This document shows positions 1-5,291 of a stretch of DNA of 5,291 nucleotides, in pieces. Below the pieces are notes generated by a model. It was not told where the DNA came from and did no database searches. It was given only the letters and a program-made list of their open reading frames with translations. Where the stretch lies: the NCBI GenBank assembly GCA_029239415.1, contig JAQZAY010000268.1:1-5291 (forward strand). Direction: 5' to 3'. The position numbers and the translations under genes were made by a program. This DNA is from Pseudomonas sp. Lineage in GTDB: Bacteria > Pseudomonadota > Gammaproteobacteria > Pseudomonadales > Pseudomonadaceae. Positions within the stretch are counted from its first letter, which is position 1; each line of letters begins with the position of its first letter.

Positions 1-280
1 CGCCCAGACGGTGGCGGCCCCCCTGCAACACCGCGATACCGACGCGAATGCCCAGTTTCTCCACCACCCGGCGAAGCCCCCAGCACAGCGCCACGCCGAC
101 CAGCAGCACGACCAGCCAGGCAGCGGCAAGGCCGGGGGCGCCGCTCAACAGGTACGAGAGCACGGGCACCACGGTGACGATGGTCAGGCCGCTGAGCAGG
201 CCATAGAGCAGGGTCAGCCCAAGGTAGCGGTACAGCACACGGGCGTCCGCGCCCAACAGTGCGATGAACGTCTTCAGCAT
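1..280 (-). CDS. Half-size ABC transporter, N-terminal part (second of a pair; runs off the window)
   Basis: Only the first 93 codons are present; the gene continues past position 1. It begins with ATG at 280-278 ([10 protein letters not shown]...). The start overlaps the end of the upstream transporter gene in the string ATGCTGA, so the two reading frames share 7 nt and are probably translationally coupled. A GGAGG lies 10 nt before the ATG, inside the upstream gene. The visible protein is the start of a transmembrane domain. Hydrophobic stretches at about residues 19-46 and 51-70 look like TM1 and TM2 of an exporter-fold ABC protein, followed by a basic, amphipathic stretch (RRVVEKLGIRVG) entering the first cytoplasmic loop. 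No ATPase motif is reached. By position and fold it is most likely the heterodimer partner of the preceding gene, as in the YbtP/YbtQ, IrtA/IrtB and PchH/PchI pairs of siderophore loci. The family call rests partly on this context. Confidence 0.8.
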   Translation of the reverse strand, partial: MLKTFIALLGADARVLYRYLGLTLLYGLLSGLTIVTVVPVLSYLLSGAPGLAAAWLVVLLVGVALCWGLRRVVEKLGIRVGIAVLQGGRHRLG

Positions 281-2073
281 GGCGAGGGCGCCTCCTGGCG
301 AGTCTGCGCGTCATCCCCGAGTGCCCAGAGCCGGGCGTAATGGCCCTGGCGCGCCAATAATTGCGCGTGGGTGCCACGCTCTTCGAGGCGGCCATCGGCG
401 AGCACGAGGATCTGGTCGGCGTGCATGACGGTGTCGAGACGGTGCGCGATCACCAGCACCGTGCGGTCTTTGGCGAAGCGCGACAGGGCGCTCTGGATCT
501 GCACTTCGTTTTCGGCATCGGCGGCAGCGGTCGCTTCGTCCAGCACCAATACCGGCGGATCGAGCAGCACGGCGCGGGCGATGCTCACCCGTTGCAGTTC
601 GCCCCCGGACAGATGGGCGTCCTCGCCGATCACCGAGTCGTAGCCGCGCGGCAACGCCAGGATGCGGTCGTGAATGTTGGCAGTACGGGCGGCTGCCTCG
701 ACCTCGTCCTGGGTGGCCGTCGGCCGCCCGAGCGCGATGTTGTCGCGCAGGCTGGCGACGATCAGGCGCACGTCCTGCAGCACGAAGCCGACGTGGCGGT
801 AGAGCTGCGTGCTGTCCAGCATGCGCAGATCGGCGCCGCCGAGGGTGATGCGCCCGGCGTCCGGGTCGAAGAACCGCAGCAGCAGGCGCGCCAGGGTCGA
901 CTTGCCCGCGCCGGAAGGGCCGACCAGGGCGGTGACCGTGCCGGGTGCGAGGGTGAAGCTGACGTCGTCGAGCACCGCAGTGTCGCCGTAGCGGTAGCTT
1001 ACCTGTTCCACGCGGATCTCGTTGCCCTGCGGCACCCTGGAGGGATCGGCCGGCAGGGTCTCGAGCACTGGCGTGCGCAGCAGCGCACTGACACGCTGCG
1101 CGGCACCCGTGGCGTTCTGCAGGTCGTGGGTGATGTAGCTCAGCAGCAGCAGGGGCGCGCACAGACCGGGCGCTACCAGGACGAAAGGCAGCAGGTCCAG
1201 CGGCTGCATCCAGCCCAGGGTGGTGAACAGCAGGCCGGCGCTCAGGATCACGCCCAGCACCGCGACCGGGGTGAGCAGGGCGTGGGCATTGGCCATGGCG
1301 TTGACCAGCGGGCGCGTGAAATCGGTGAAGGCGGCGGCGAAAGCGTCCACCGCGCCATGGTAGCTGGCATGGGCCTGGCCCTCGGCGCCGAAGGCCTTGA
1401 CCACCGGGATGCCGTGGACGAACTCCACCACGGCGTTGTTGATGCGGGCCATGCCGGCCCCGAACGCCGGCAGGTTGGCGGCACTGGCGCGCGTGGCGCG
1501 CTTGACGAAGAGAAAGAACAGCGGGAAGGGCAACAGGGCCACCAGCGCCAGGCGCCAGTCCATGGCGAACAGGTACACCACTGCGCCGATGACCGCACCC
1601 AGCGCGCGGCCGAGCGTGGTGTAGAAGTGCGCGGTCAGGCTGTGCAGGGTGTCGATGTCATCCTGCATGGCCTGCTTGACCTCCCCGGAGGCCTGCTGGG
1701 TGAACCAGCCCAGGGGCACCCGGGTCAGCCGCTCGGCGATGGCCTGGCGCAGGTGACCGGTGATCTGGTTGTCCGCCAGGTGGGCACGCGTCTCGGCCAG
1801 CGCCATCAGCGCCATGCCCGCGAACAGGCCGATCAGGCTGGCGCCGATCACCAGCCAGGCCTCGGCGAGCACGCCCGTCGAGGACGAAGCCACGGGCTGC
1901 CCCAGCATCAGCCGGGCCAGGTGCGCGATGCCGGCCAGCGGCACCAGTGTCAGCAGGCTGCCCACGGCCGCCAGCAGGCCGGCCTGGATCAGGCGGCCGC
2001 GAACCGGGCGCAGCACCTCGGACACGCCCGGGGTGGGGGGCACGGTGGCTTCGGGGTGTTCGGTGGTACTCAT
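274..2073 (-). CDS. Exporter-fold ABC transporter (fused membrane and ATPase domains), siderophore type
   Basis: A 599-aa half-transporter of normal length for the family, in the inner membrane. Residues 1-20 are a hydrophilic tail. Six membrane helices are visible at about 27-58, 70-97, 147-167, 172-192, 258-285 and 290-313. The ATPase domain (about 352-586) is complete: aromatic A-loop near Y362, Walker [10 protein letters not shown] at 385-393, Q-loop Q433, signature LSGGE at 488-492, Walker B VLVLDE at 508-513 with Glu513 intact, and switch His544. The D-loop reads [10 protein letters not shown] instead of the common SALD; as I recall, a similar ATAxAD(P/A)E motif occurs in YbtP/YbtQ and IrtA/IrtB siderophore transporters. 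The ATG at 2073 is preceded by AGGAG with a 5-nt spacer, which fixes the start. It lies 125 bp downstream of the sigma gene and overlaps the next transporter gene by 7 nt. Despite the exporter fold, YbtPQ and IrtAB import ferric siderophores, so direction cannot be read from sequence. Family call firm; substrate inferred. Confidence 0.9.
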   Translation of the reverse strand: MSTTEHPEATVPPTPGVSEVLRPVRGRLIQAGLLAAVGSLLTLVPLAGIAHLARLMLGQPVASSSTGVLAEAWLVIGASLIGLFAGMALMALAETRAHLADNQITGHLRQAIAERLTRVPLGWFTQQASGEVKQAMQDDIDTLHSLTAHFYTTLGRALGAVIGAVVYLFAMDWRLALVALLPFPLFFLFVKRATRASAANLPAFGAGMARINNAVVEFVHGIPVVKAFGAEGQAHASYHGAVDAFAAAFTDFTRPLVNAMANAHALLTPVAVLGVILSAGLLFTTLGWMQPLDLLPFVLVAPGLCAPLLLLSYITHDLQNATGAAQRVSALLRTPVLETLPADPSRVPQGNEIRVEQVSYRYGDTAVLDDVSFTLAPGTVTALVGPSGAGKSTLARLLLRFFDPDAGRITLGGADLRMLDSTQLYRHVGFVLQDVRLIVASLRDNIALGRPTATQDEVEAAARTANIHDRILALPRGYDSVIGEDAHLSGGELQRVSIARAVLLDPPVLVLDEATAAADAENEVQIQSALSRFAKDRTVLVIAHRLDTVMHADQILVLADGRLEERGTHAQLLARQGHYARLWALGDDAQTRQEAPSPC

Positions 2074-2190
2074 CGACGCTCCTGTTCATGGCCGCCGGGG
2101 AATGATCGGCGATGTCCTGGGAGTCAGGGCCTGGCATGACGCTGACGGGTGTTGCGGGTTATTCCGTACGAGCGCGCACAATCCGCAATG

Positions 2191-2208
2191 GCACGCCTTC
2201 AGGCGTGC
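2191..2208 (-). terminator. Short GC-rich hairpin containing the sigma-gene stop codon
   Basis: Perfect 7-bp arms (GCACGCC and GGCGTGC) flank a 4-nt loop. On the minus strand the TGA stop of the sigma gene falls at the stem/loop boundary. There is no run of U after the stem (the minus strand continues CATTGCGG), so it is at best a weak or attenuating terminator between the sigma gene and the ABC transporter genes. The rest of the 125-bp gap (2074-2190) contains the transporter ribosome-binding site; I saw no convincing promoter or Fur site in it. Confidence 0.35.
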
Positions 2209-2702
2209 GCGCTGCAGGCCCGCACGCTGGCGACGATGTACTTTTCGACCGAGGACACCGACACGTTCAGCTCGGCCGCGATCTGCCGATGCGGCATGCC
2301 GGCCAGGCGGTGCAGCAGCAGGGCCTCTCGGGCCTTGGGCGGCTGGGTGCGCAGCGTGCGATCGACATGGGCGAGACGCTCCAGCGCCAGGGCGCGCACC
2401 TCCTCGGAGGGCGCCAGGGGCTCGCTGTGTTCGCGCAGCCCCGCCAGGTGGTTGGCTTCCAGACGTCTTCGGCGATACAGGTCGATCACCAGACCCTTGG
2501 CGATTTGCGACAGGTGGCAACGCGATTCGGCGGCGCTCGGCACGACGCCGCGCCGGATCAGCTTGAGAAAGATGTCCTGAACGAGATCGGCGGTGTCGAT
2601 CGAGTTGCCCAGCTTGCGGCGCAACAGCAGCGTCAGCCAGCGATGGTGATCGATGTACAGTCGCTCGACCTGTTGTCTGAGTGCGAACGTTCCGTTGTCC
2701 AC
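2199..2702 (-). CDS. FecI-like ECF sigma factor (iron-starvation type)
   Basis: A 167-aa RNA polymerase sigma factor, the usual size for the FecI group. Region 2 spans about residues 10-75, with the typical LYxDHHxWL opening (15-23) and the LGNSIDTADLVQDIFLKL core (31-48), followed by the basic DLYRRRR segment (74-80). Region 4 spans about 108-162, with PPKAREALLLHRLAGM and a helix-turn-helix (PHRQIAAELNVSVSSVEKYI, 137-156) that would read the -35 element. Start: the GTG at 2702-2700 has a perfect AGGAGG 6 nt upstream and gives the family length. An in-frame ATG at 2756 would add 18 residues and lie on the Fur-like palindrome, so it is disfavoured. Relatives such as FecI, FpvI and PvdS drive siderophore uptake or synthesis genes and are themselves repressed by Fur with iron. 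FecI types usually have a fecR anti-sigma gene next to them; none is here, since ABC genes follow instead. Family assignment is strong; the exact regulon is unknown. Confidence 0.9.
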   Translation of the reverse strand: MDNGTFALRQQVERLYIDHHRWLTLLLRRKLGNSIDTADLVQDIFLKLIRRGVVPSAAESRCHLSQIAKGLVIDLYRRRRLEANHLAGLREHSEPLAPSEEVRALALERLAHVDRTLRTQPPKAREALLLHRLAGMPHRQIAAELNVSVSSVEKYIVASVRACSAHA

Positions 2703-2708
2703 GAGATC

Positions 2709-2714
2709 CCTCCT
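2709..2714 (-). promoter_or_regulatory. Ribosome-binding site deciding the GTG start of the sigma gene
   Basis: The minus strand reads AGGAGG, a full match to the anti-Shine-Dalgarno core, followed by 6 nt and GTG. No comparable site precedes the in-frame ATG at 2756, which is why the GTG was chosen. Confidence 0.8.
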
Positions 2715-2734
2715 GGGATGGCGATGAAGCAGTG

Positions 2735-2755
2735 TGCAAATATGTATGATTTGCA
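2735..2755. promoter_or_regulatory. Candidate Fur box upstream of the sigma gene
   Basis: A perfect inverted repeat, TGCAAAT and ATTTGCA, separated by 7 nt (ATGTATG on the plus strand), in an AT-rich island within otherwise GC-rich DNA. The inner 19 bp match 11 of 19 positions of the classical Fur consensus by hand alignment, a modest score similar to many functional Pseudomonas sites. It lies 33 nt upstream of the sigma-gene GTG, where a bound repressor would block transcription start or early elongation. On the plus strand it includes TATGAT (2745-2750), a good -10 hexamer without a recognisable -35, so it could also influence the divergent NRPS gene. Operator identity is inferred from symmetry, position and gene context. 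Confidence 0.55.
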
Positions 2756-2771
2756 TTAAGGTTACGACGTT

Positions 2772-2797
2772 GGTCGACACGATGCAACGTATCGACC
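2772..2797. repeat. Imperfect inverted repeat in the divergent spacer
   Basis: Ten-base arms (GGTCGACACG and CGTATCGACC) with one mismatch flank a 6-nt centre (ATGCAA). In minus-strand RNA the mismatch becomes a G-U pair, giving a continuous 10-bp stem. It sits 70-95 nt upstream of the sigma start and 110-135 nt upstream of the NRPS start. It could be a second operator for a dimeric regulator or a leader hairpin; it fits no site I recognise. Apart from this, the Fur-like box and the ribosome-binding sites, I see nothing convincing in the spacer 2703-2906. Confidence 0.35.
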
Positions 2798-2906
2798 GCT
2801 CTGCACCGGCCTGCATGCGCGGGCTTTTCGCCAGACCGAGGATGGGTCTGCCGGCACGCTGGCCGTCTCTGCCGATCTTGGTCCCGTACGACAAGGTAGA
2901 TATTCC

Positions 2907-5087
2907 ATGATGGAACGCTCTTCGGACACGCCCCCGACGCTGTCCGCCACACCACACGAAGCCCACGTGTGGCTGCTCCAGACACAATACCCCGAACTCA
3001 CCCTCAAGCAGGTCACGGTCTGGCGCCTGAACGAGGCGTTCGAGCGCTCCCGGCTGGAAGCCGCGCTCGGTGCCGTGATCGACAGCCTGCCGGCACTCAA
3101 TGCGCGCTACCGGTTCGACGAGGAGGGCGATCTGCTCAAGCTGGCCGGTCAGCACTGGCGCGACTGCGTGCAAGTGTGGCAGGTGTCGGGCGAAACGCAG
3201 GCCCGCGAACGGCTGCTGGCCCTGCAGGCACGGCCCTGGGAGCCGGCCGGCGAACCCCCGTTCGCCGCACTGATCGTCGAGACCGGCGACAGTCTACTGC
3301 TGGCGTTCGTGCTGCACCCTGTGCTCGATCCCGTCTGCCGAGCCGACGACCTGTACCGCATGACCCTGAACGCCTATGCCGGCCAGCCGGTCGGGCAGCC
3401 CAACCTGCCGTGGCTTGAGGCCAGGCGAGAGGCGTCGCACGCCGACGCGCAGGTGCCCGCTGCCGCGCCGCAGACGTCCTCGCAGGCGCACGTCGAGGCC
3501 CTGATCCTCGACGAGTTCCGCCAGGCGCTGGCCGAACCGGGCATGACCGCCAACGACGATTTCTTCGATTTCGGCGGGCATTCGCTGCTGGCCACGCGTA
3601 TCGTCGGACGGCTCGCCGGCACCCATGGCGTGCAGGTGCGCTTCAACGATTTCTTCAGCGCCTCGTCGGCGGCGGCCCTCGCGGCGCGGGCGCAACGGGC
3701 CGAGGCGGGGAGCGACGACACCGCCTTCCGGTCGTCGGACGATGTCGCCGAGGCGCCGTTCGCGCCGGCCCAGGCTTCGCTTGGGCGCGCCTACCAAGCC
3801 TTCGACTTCGGCACGATCTTCAACCTGCCGTTCGCCATGGAATTTCTCGAGCCGGTGGACGAAGCGGTGCTGGAACAGGCCTTCACCGACCTGGTGCAGC
3901 GTCATGCCAGCCTGCGCACCACGTACCACTTCGACACGCCGACGCCTTGCCAGCGGCAGGTCCCGATCCAGCAGCTGGGCCAGTACACCTGGTTCTGGTC
4001 CAGCCTGCGCAGCCAGGGCGTGACCCTGGCCAGCGAGGCTGCTCACTGCTTCGACCTGTCCCGCGAACTGCCCCTGCGCGTGCGCGTGCTGCGCGACCCA
4101 CGCACGGGTCACCAGCAGTTGTCGCTGCTGGTGCACCACATGGCCATCGACGAGTGGTCGCTCAACGTGATGATGCAGGAGCTGGCCCAGGCGTACGCCG
4201 CCAGGGCCGCCGACCGCGTACCTGTCTGGGCGGCACCGGCGCCGGCATTCCAGGCCTATGCCCAGCAGGCCAGTGCCCGCGGGATCGACCCTCGACACCT
4301 GGCGTACTGGACCGACCTGCTGCGCGATGTCACGCCCGGCCTGCAGTTGCCTGCGGTCACGTCGGGAACGGAGGCGAGCATAGCGCCAGCGCAGGGCGCA
4401 GGCTCGACCGATGCGCGCTGGTTCGAGATCCAGCCCGACCAGGCCACCGTCGACGGTTTGCACACCTTCGCCCGACAGAACGACGCGTCGCTGTTCGGCG
4501 TGCTCTACACCGGGATCGCTCTGGCGCTGCACAAGGTAGGTGATCTGCGCGAACTGGTGATCGGCACCTCGGCATCGGGACGTACCGACCCGGCCTACTA
4601 CGACACCGTGGGTTACTTCACCACCATGGTCGCGCACCCGGTGCGCTTCGAACCCCGCCAGCCGGTCGGCGAACTGATCGAGGGTGTCAGCCGCTTGATC
4701 AACGACTCCATGGCCTATGCCGATGTGCCGATGGAGCAGATCCAGCAGGCGCTCGGGCGTACGCCGGAGCAGGGCCTGCTGTTCGACGTGTACATCCAGA
4801 TCCATGCCAGCAACGCGCTCAATGGCGCCTTGTCCACACCGGCAGGCGAGGCGATCCCTTACCGGCAGATCGACCCGGACAAGAGCCAGTCGATGTTCGG
4901 CATTCAATTCGAGATCCTGGAAAACGTCCTGGACGGCAAGCGCTCGCTGCGCCTGGTGGTGACCTACCTGACGGCGCGCTACAGCGAAGCGCAGATGGCC
5001 TGTGTGCGCCAGGCGATCGAACGCGTGTTCGCGGCGTTCACCCGTGACGAGACGGCCGCCCTGTCGGTGCAGCACGTCATGGCGTAA
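2907..5087 (+). CDS. NRPS-type siderophore synthase: half condensation domain, carrier domain, condensation domain
   Basis: A 726-aa cytoplasmic assembly-line protein. Residues about 12-160 resemble only the N-terminal lobe of a condensation domain, with the HHxxxDG position reading LHPVLDP (136-142). After a linker, a carrier domain (about 192-265) has the motif DDFFDFGGHSLLAT, with Ser226 as the phosphopantetheine site. A full condensation domain follows (about 283-726): APAQASLGRAY (286-296), RHASLRTTY (332-340), HHMAIDE (410-416, catalytic His411, Gly replaced by Glu416), YWTDLL (467-472), IGTSASGRTDP (552-562) and ADVPMEQIQQAL (605-616). There is no adenylation, thioesterase or reductase domain, so the carrier must be loaded in trans, and the last domain probably passes the chain to a soluble amine, as in VibH-like or acinetobactin/pseudomonine-like release. 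The start is ATG at 2907 or the adjacent 2910, with AAGG at 2893-2896. The gene is divergent from the sigma gene and converges on an N-monooxygenase gene. The domain order is clear; the product and a BasB-like role are inferred. Confidence 0.88.
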   Translation: MMERSSDTPPTLSATPHEAHVWLLQTQYPELTLKQVTVWRLNEAFERSRLEAALGAVIDSLPALNARYRFDEEGDLLKLAGQHWRDCVQVWQVSGETQARERLLALQARPWEPAGEPPFAALIVETGDSLLLAFVLHPVLDPVCRADDLYRMTLNAYAGQPVGQPNLPWLEARREASHADAQVPAAAPQTSSQAHVEALILDEFRQALAEPGMTANDDFFDFGGHSLLATRIVGRLAGTHGVQVRFNDFFSASSAAALAARAQRAEAGSDDTAFRSSDDVAEAPFAPAQASLGRAYQAFDFGTIFNLPFAMEFLEPVDEAVLEQAFTDLVQRHASLRTTYHFDTPTPCQRQVPIQQLGQYTWFWSSLRSQGVTLASEAAHCFDLSRELPLRVRVLRDPRTGHQQLSLLVHHMAIDEWSLNVMMQELAQAYAARAADRVPVWAAPAPAFQAYAQQASARGIDPRHLAYWTDLLRDVTPGLQLPAVTSGTEASIAPAQGAGSTDARWFEIQPDQATVDGLHTFARQNDASLFGVLYTGIALALHKVGDLRELVIGTSASGRTDPAYYDTVGYFTTMVAHPVRFEPRQPVGELIEGVSRLINDSMAYADVPMEQIQQALGRTPEQGLLFDVYIQIHASNALNGALSTPAGEAIPYRQIDPDKSQSMFGIQFEILENVLDGKRSLRLVVTYLTARYSEAQMACVRQAIERVFAAFTRDETAALSVQHVMA

Positions 5088-5099
5088 ACCACGGGACAC

Positions 5100-5140
5100 C
5101 TCCTGCCCCTGTCGGCGTTCGCAGCCGACAGGGGCAGGGG
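5100..5140. terminator. Long GC-rich hairpin between convergent genes (probable bidirectional terminator)
   Basis: Arms 5102-5116 and 5124-5138 are perfectly complementary over 15 bp, extendable to 17 bp with one G-T pair, around a 7-nt loop (GTTCGCA). It starts 12 nt after the NRPS stop (5085-5087) and directly abuts the stop codon of the minus-strand monooxygenase gene (5141-5143). Neither strand has a U-rich tail after the stem, so it is not a textbook intrinsic terminator. It may still stop or pause polymerase or protect both 3' ends. Confidence 0.6.
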
Positions 5141-5291
5141 TCAGGCGTCGTGCATGCCGTAGTGCTGGAACGACGAACGTCGGGGCAGTCGGTAATGCGC
5201 CCGCCCCAGCAGTTTGTTGACGATGGTCGCGTTGCGAATGGCCGCGATGCCCAGGTCGGGCGAGCCAACCCCATGCTGGAAGATCTCGGCG
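5141..5291 (-). CDS. SidA/IucD/PvdA-family N-monooxygenase, C-terminal end (gene enters from the right)
   Basis: The last 49 codons and stop of a minus-strand gene whose body lies beyond position 5291. The segment QHGVGSPDLGIAAIRNATIV followed by NKLLGR and HYRLP resembles the C-terminal tail of flavin-dependent lysine, ornithine or histamine N-hydroxylases, where a HG(I/V)(A/G)xPxLxxxAxRNAxIxNxLLGR pattern closes the protein. These enzymes use FAD and NADPH to hydroxylate a primary amine, making the N-OH group later built into a hydroxamate or isoxazolidinone siderophore. None of the FAD- or NADPH-binding motifs is in the window, so the call rests on the tail motif and the siderophore context. 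The exact substrate cannot be told. It converges on the NRPS gene across a shared hairpin, so the two are not co-transcribed. Confidence 0.72.
   Translation of the reverse strand, partial: AEIFQHGVGSPDLGIAAIRNATIVNKLLGRAHYRLPRRSSFQHYGMHDA

Noticed and set aside
361..2139. Long plus-strand open frame (592 codons) opposite the ABC transporter gene
   Set aside because: It is rich in Arg, Gln, Gly, Ala and His with no recognisable domain, and lies antisense to a gene with all ABC motifs; such frames are common opposite high-GC genes.
2199..2756. 185-aa version of the sigma factor from the ATG at 2756
   Set aside because: No ribosome-binding site, and the start codon lies on the Fur-like palindrome; kept only as a less likely alternative.
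2164..2891. The octamer CCGTACGA at 2164-2171 and again at 2884-2891, considered as an ECF -10 element
   Set aside because: The first copy leads into no plus-strand gene, and neither has a shared -35 block at a suitable distance; most likely chance in GC-rich DNA.
2199..3173. Extended 324-aa version of the sigma factor
   Set aside because: The extra N-terminus has no sigma similarity, crosses the regulatory spacer and overlaps the start of the NRPS gene; the GTG at 2702 has an ideal ribosome-binding site and gives the family length.
3294..5099. Long minus-strand open frame (601 codons) opposite the NRPS gene
   Set aside because: Low-complexity Arg/Gly/His/Val-rich translation without motifs, antisense to a clear carrier-condensation protein; a codon-bias shadow.
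5077..5274. Minus-strand open frame of 65 codons overlapping the right-hand hairpin
   Set aside because: It lies in a different frame from the monooxygenase tail, which has recognisable family residues and a stop at 5141-5143; this frame has no similarity to anything known to me.

Overview
The window (about two-thirds G+C, with strong G/C bias at third codon positions) looks like a piece of a siderophore biosynthesis and transport locus from a high-GC gammaproteobacterium. Pseudomonas or a close relative is the best guess, because of the FecI-type sigma factor, the Fur-box-like operator and the PchHI/YbtPQ-like transporter pair. The genus is an inference; nothing here proves it.

Layout. Positions 1-2073 (minus strand) hold two tandem half-size ABC transporter genes of the exporter fold. 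The first is complete (2073 to 274). The second overlaps it by 7 nt and runs out of the window at position 1. Upstream of them, on the same strand, is a 167-aa FecI-like ECF sigma factor (2702 to 2199), started from a GTG codon behind a perfect AGGAGG. A divergent spacer of 204 bp (2703-2906) carries a 7-7-7 AT-rich inverted repeat resembling a Fur box and a second, imperfect inverted repeat. On the plus strand, 2907-5087 encodes a 726-aa NRPS-type protein with an unusual order: half a condensation domain, a peptidyl carrier domain, then a full condensation domain. It has no adenylation or thioesterase domain. It converges, across a long GC-rich hairpin (5100-5140), on the last 49 codons of a minus-strand SidA/IucD/PvdA-family N-monooxygenase.

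How the parts may work together (inference). Iron limitation relieves Fur at the sigma gene, and the sigma factor switches on some or all of the locus. The monooxygenase makes a hydroxylamine building block. The carrier domain is loaded in trans by an adenylation protein outside the window. The C-terminal condensation domain probably joins the carrier-bound chain to an amine or hydroxylamine, releasing the product without a thioesterase, as in VibH-type, acinetobactin and pseudomonine chemistry. The ABC pair would move the siderophore or its ferric form across the inner membrane. The most unusual items are the half-C/T/C protein, the Gly-to-Glu change in its HHxxxDG motif, and the apparent absence of a FecR partner next to the sigma gene.
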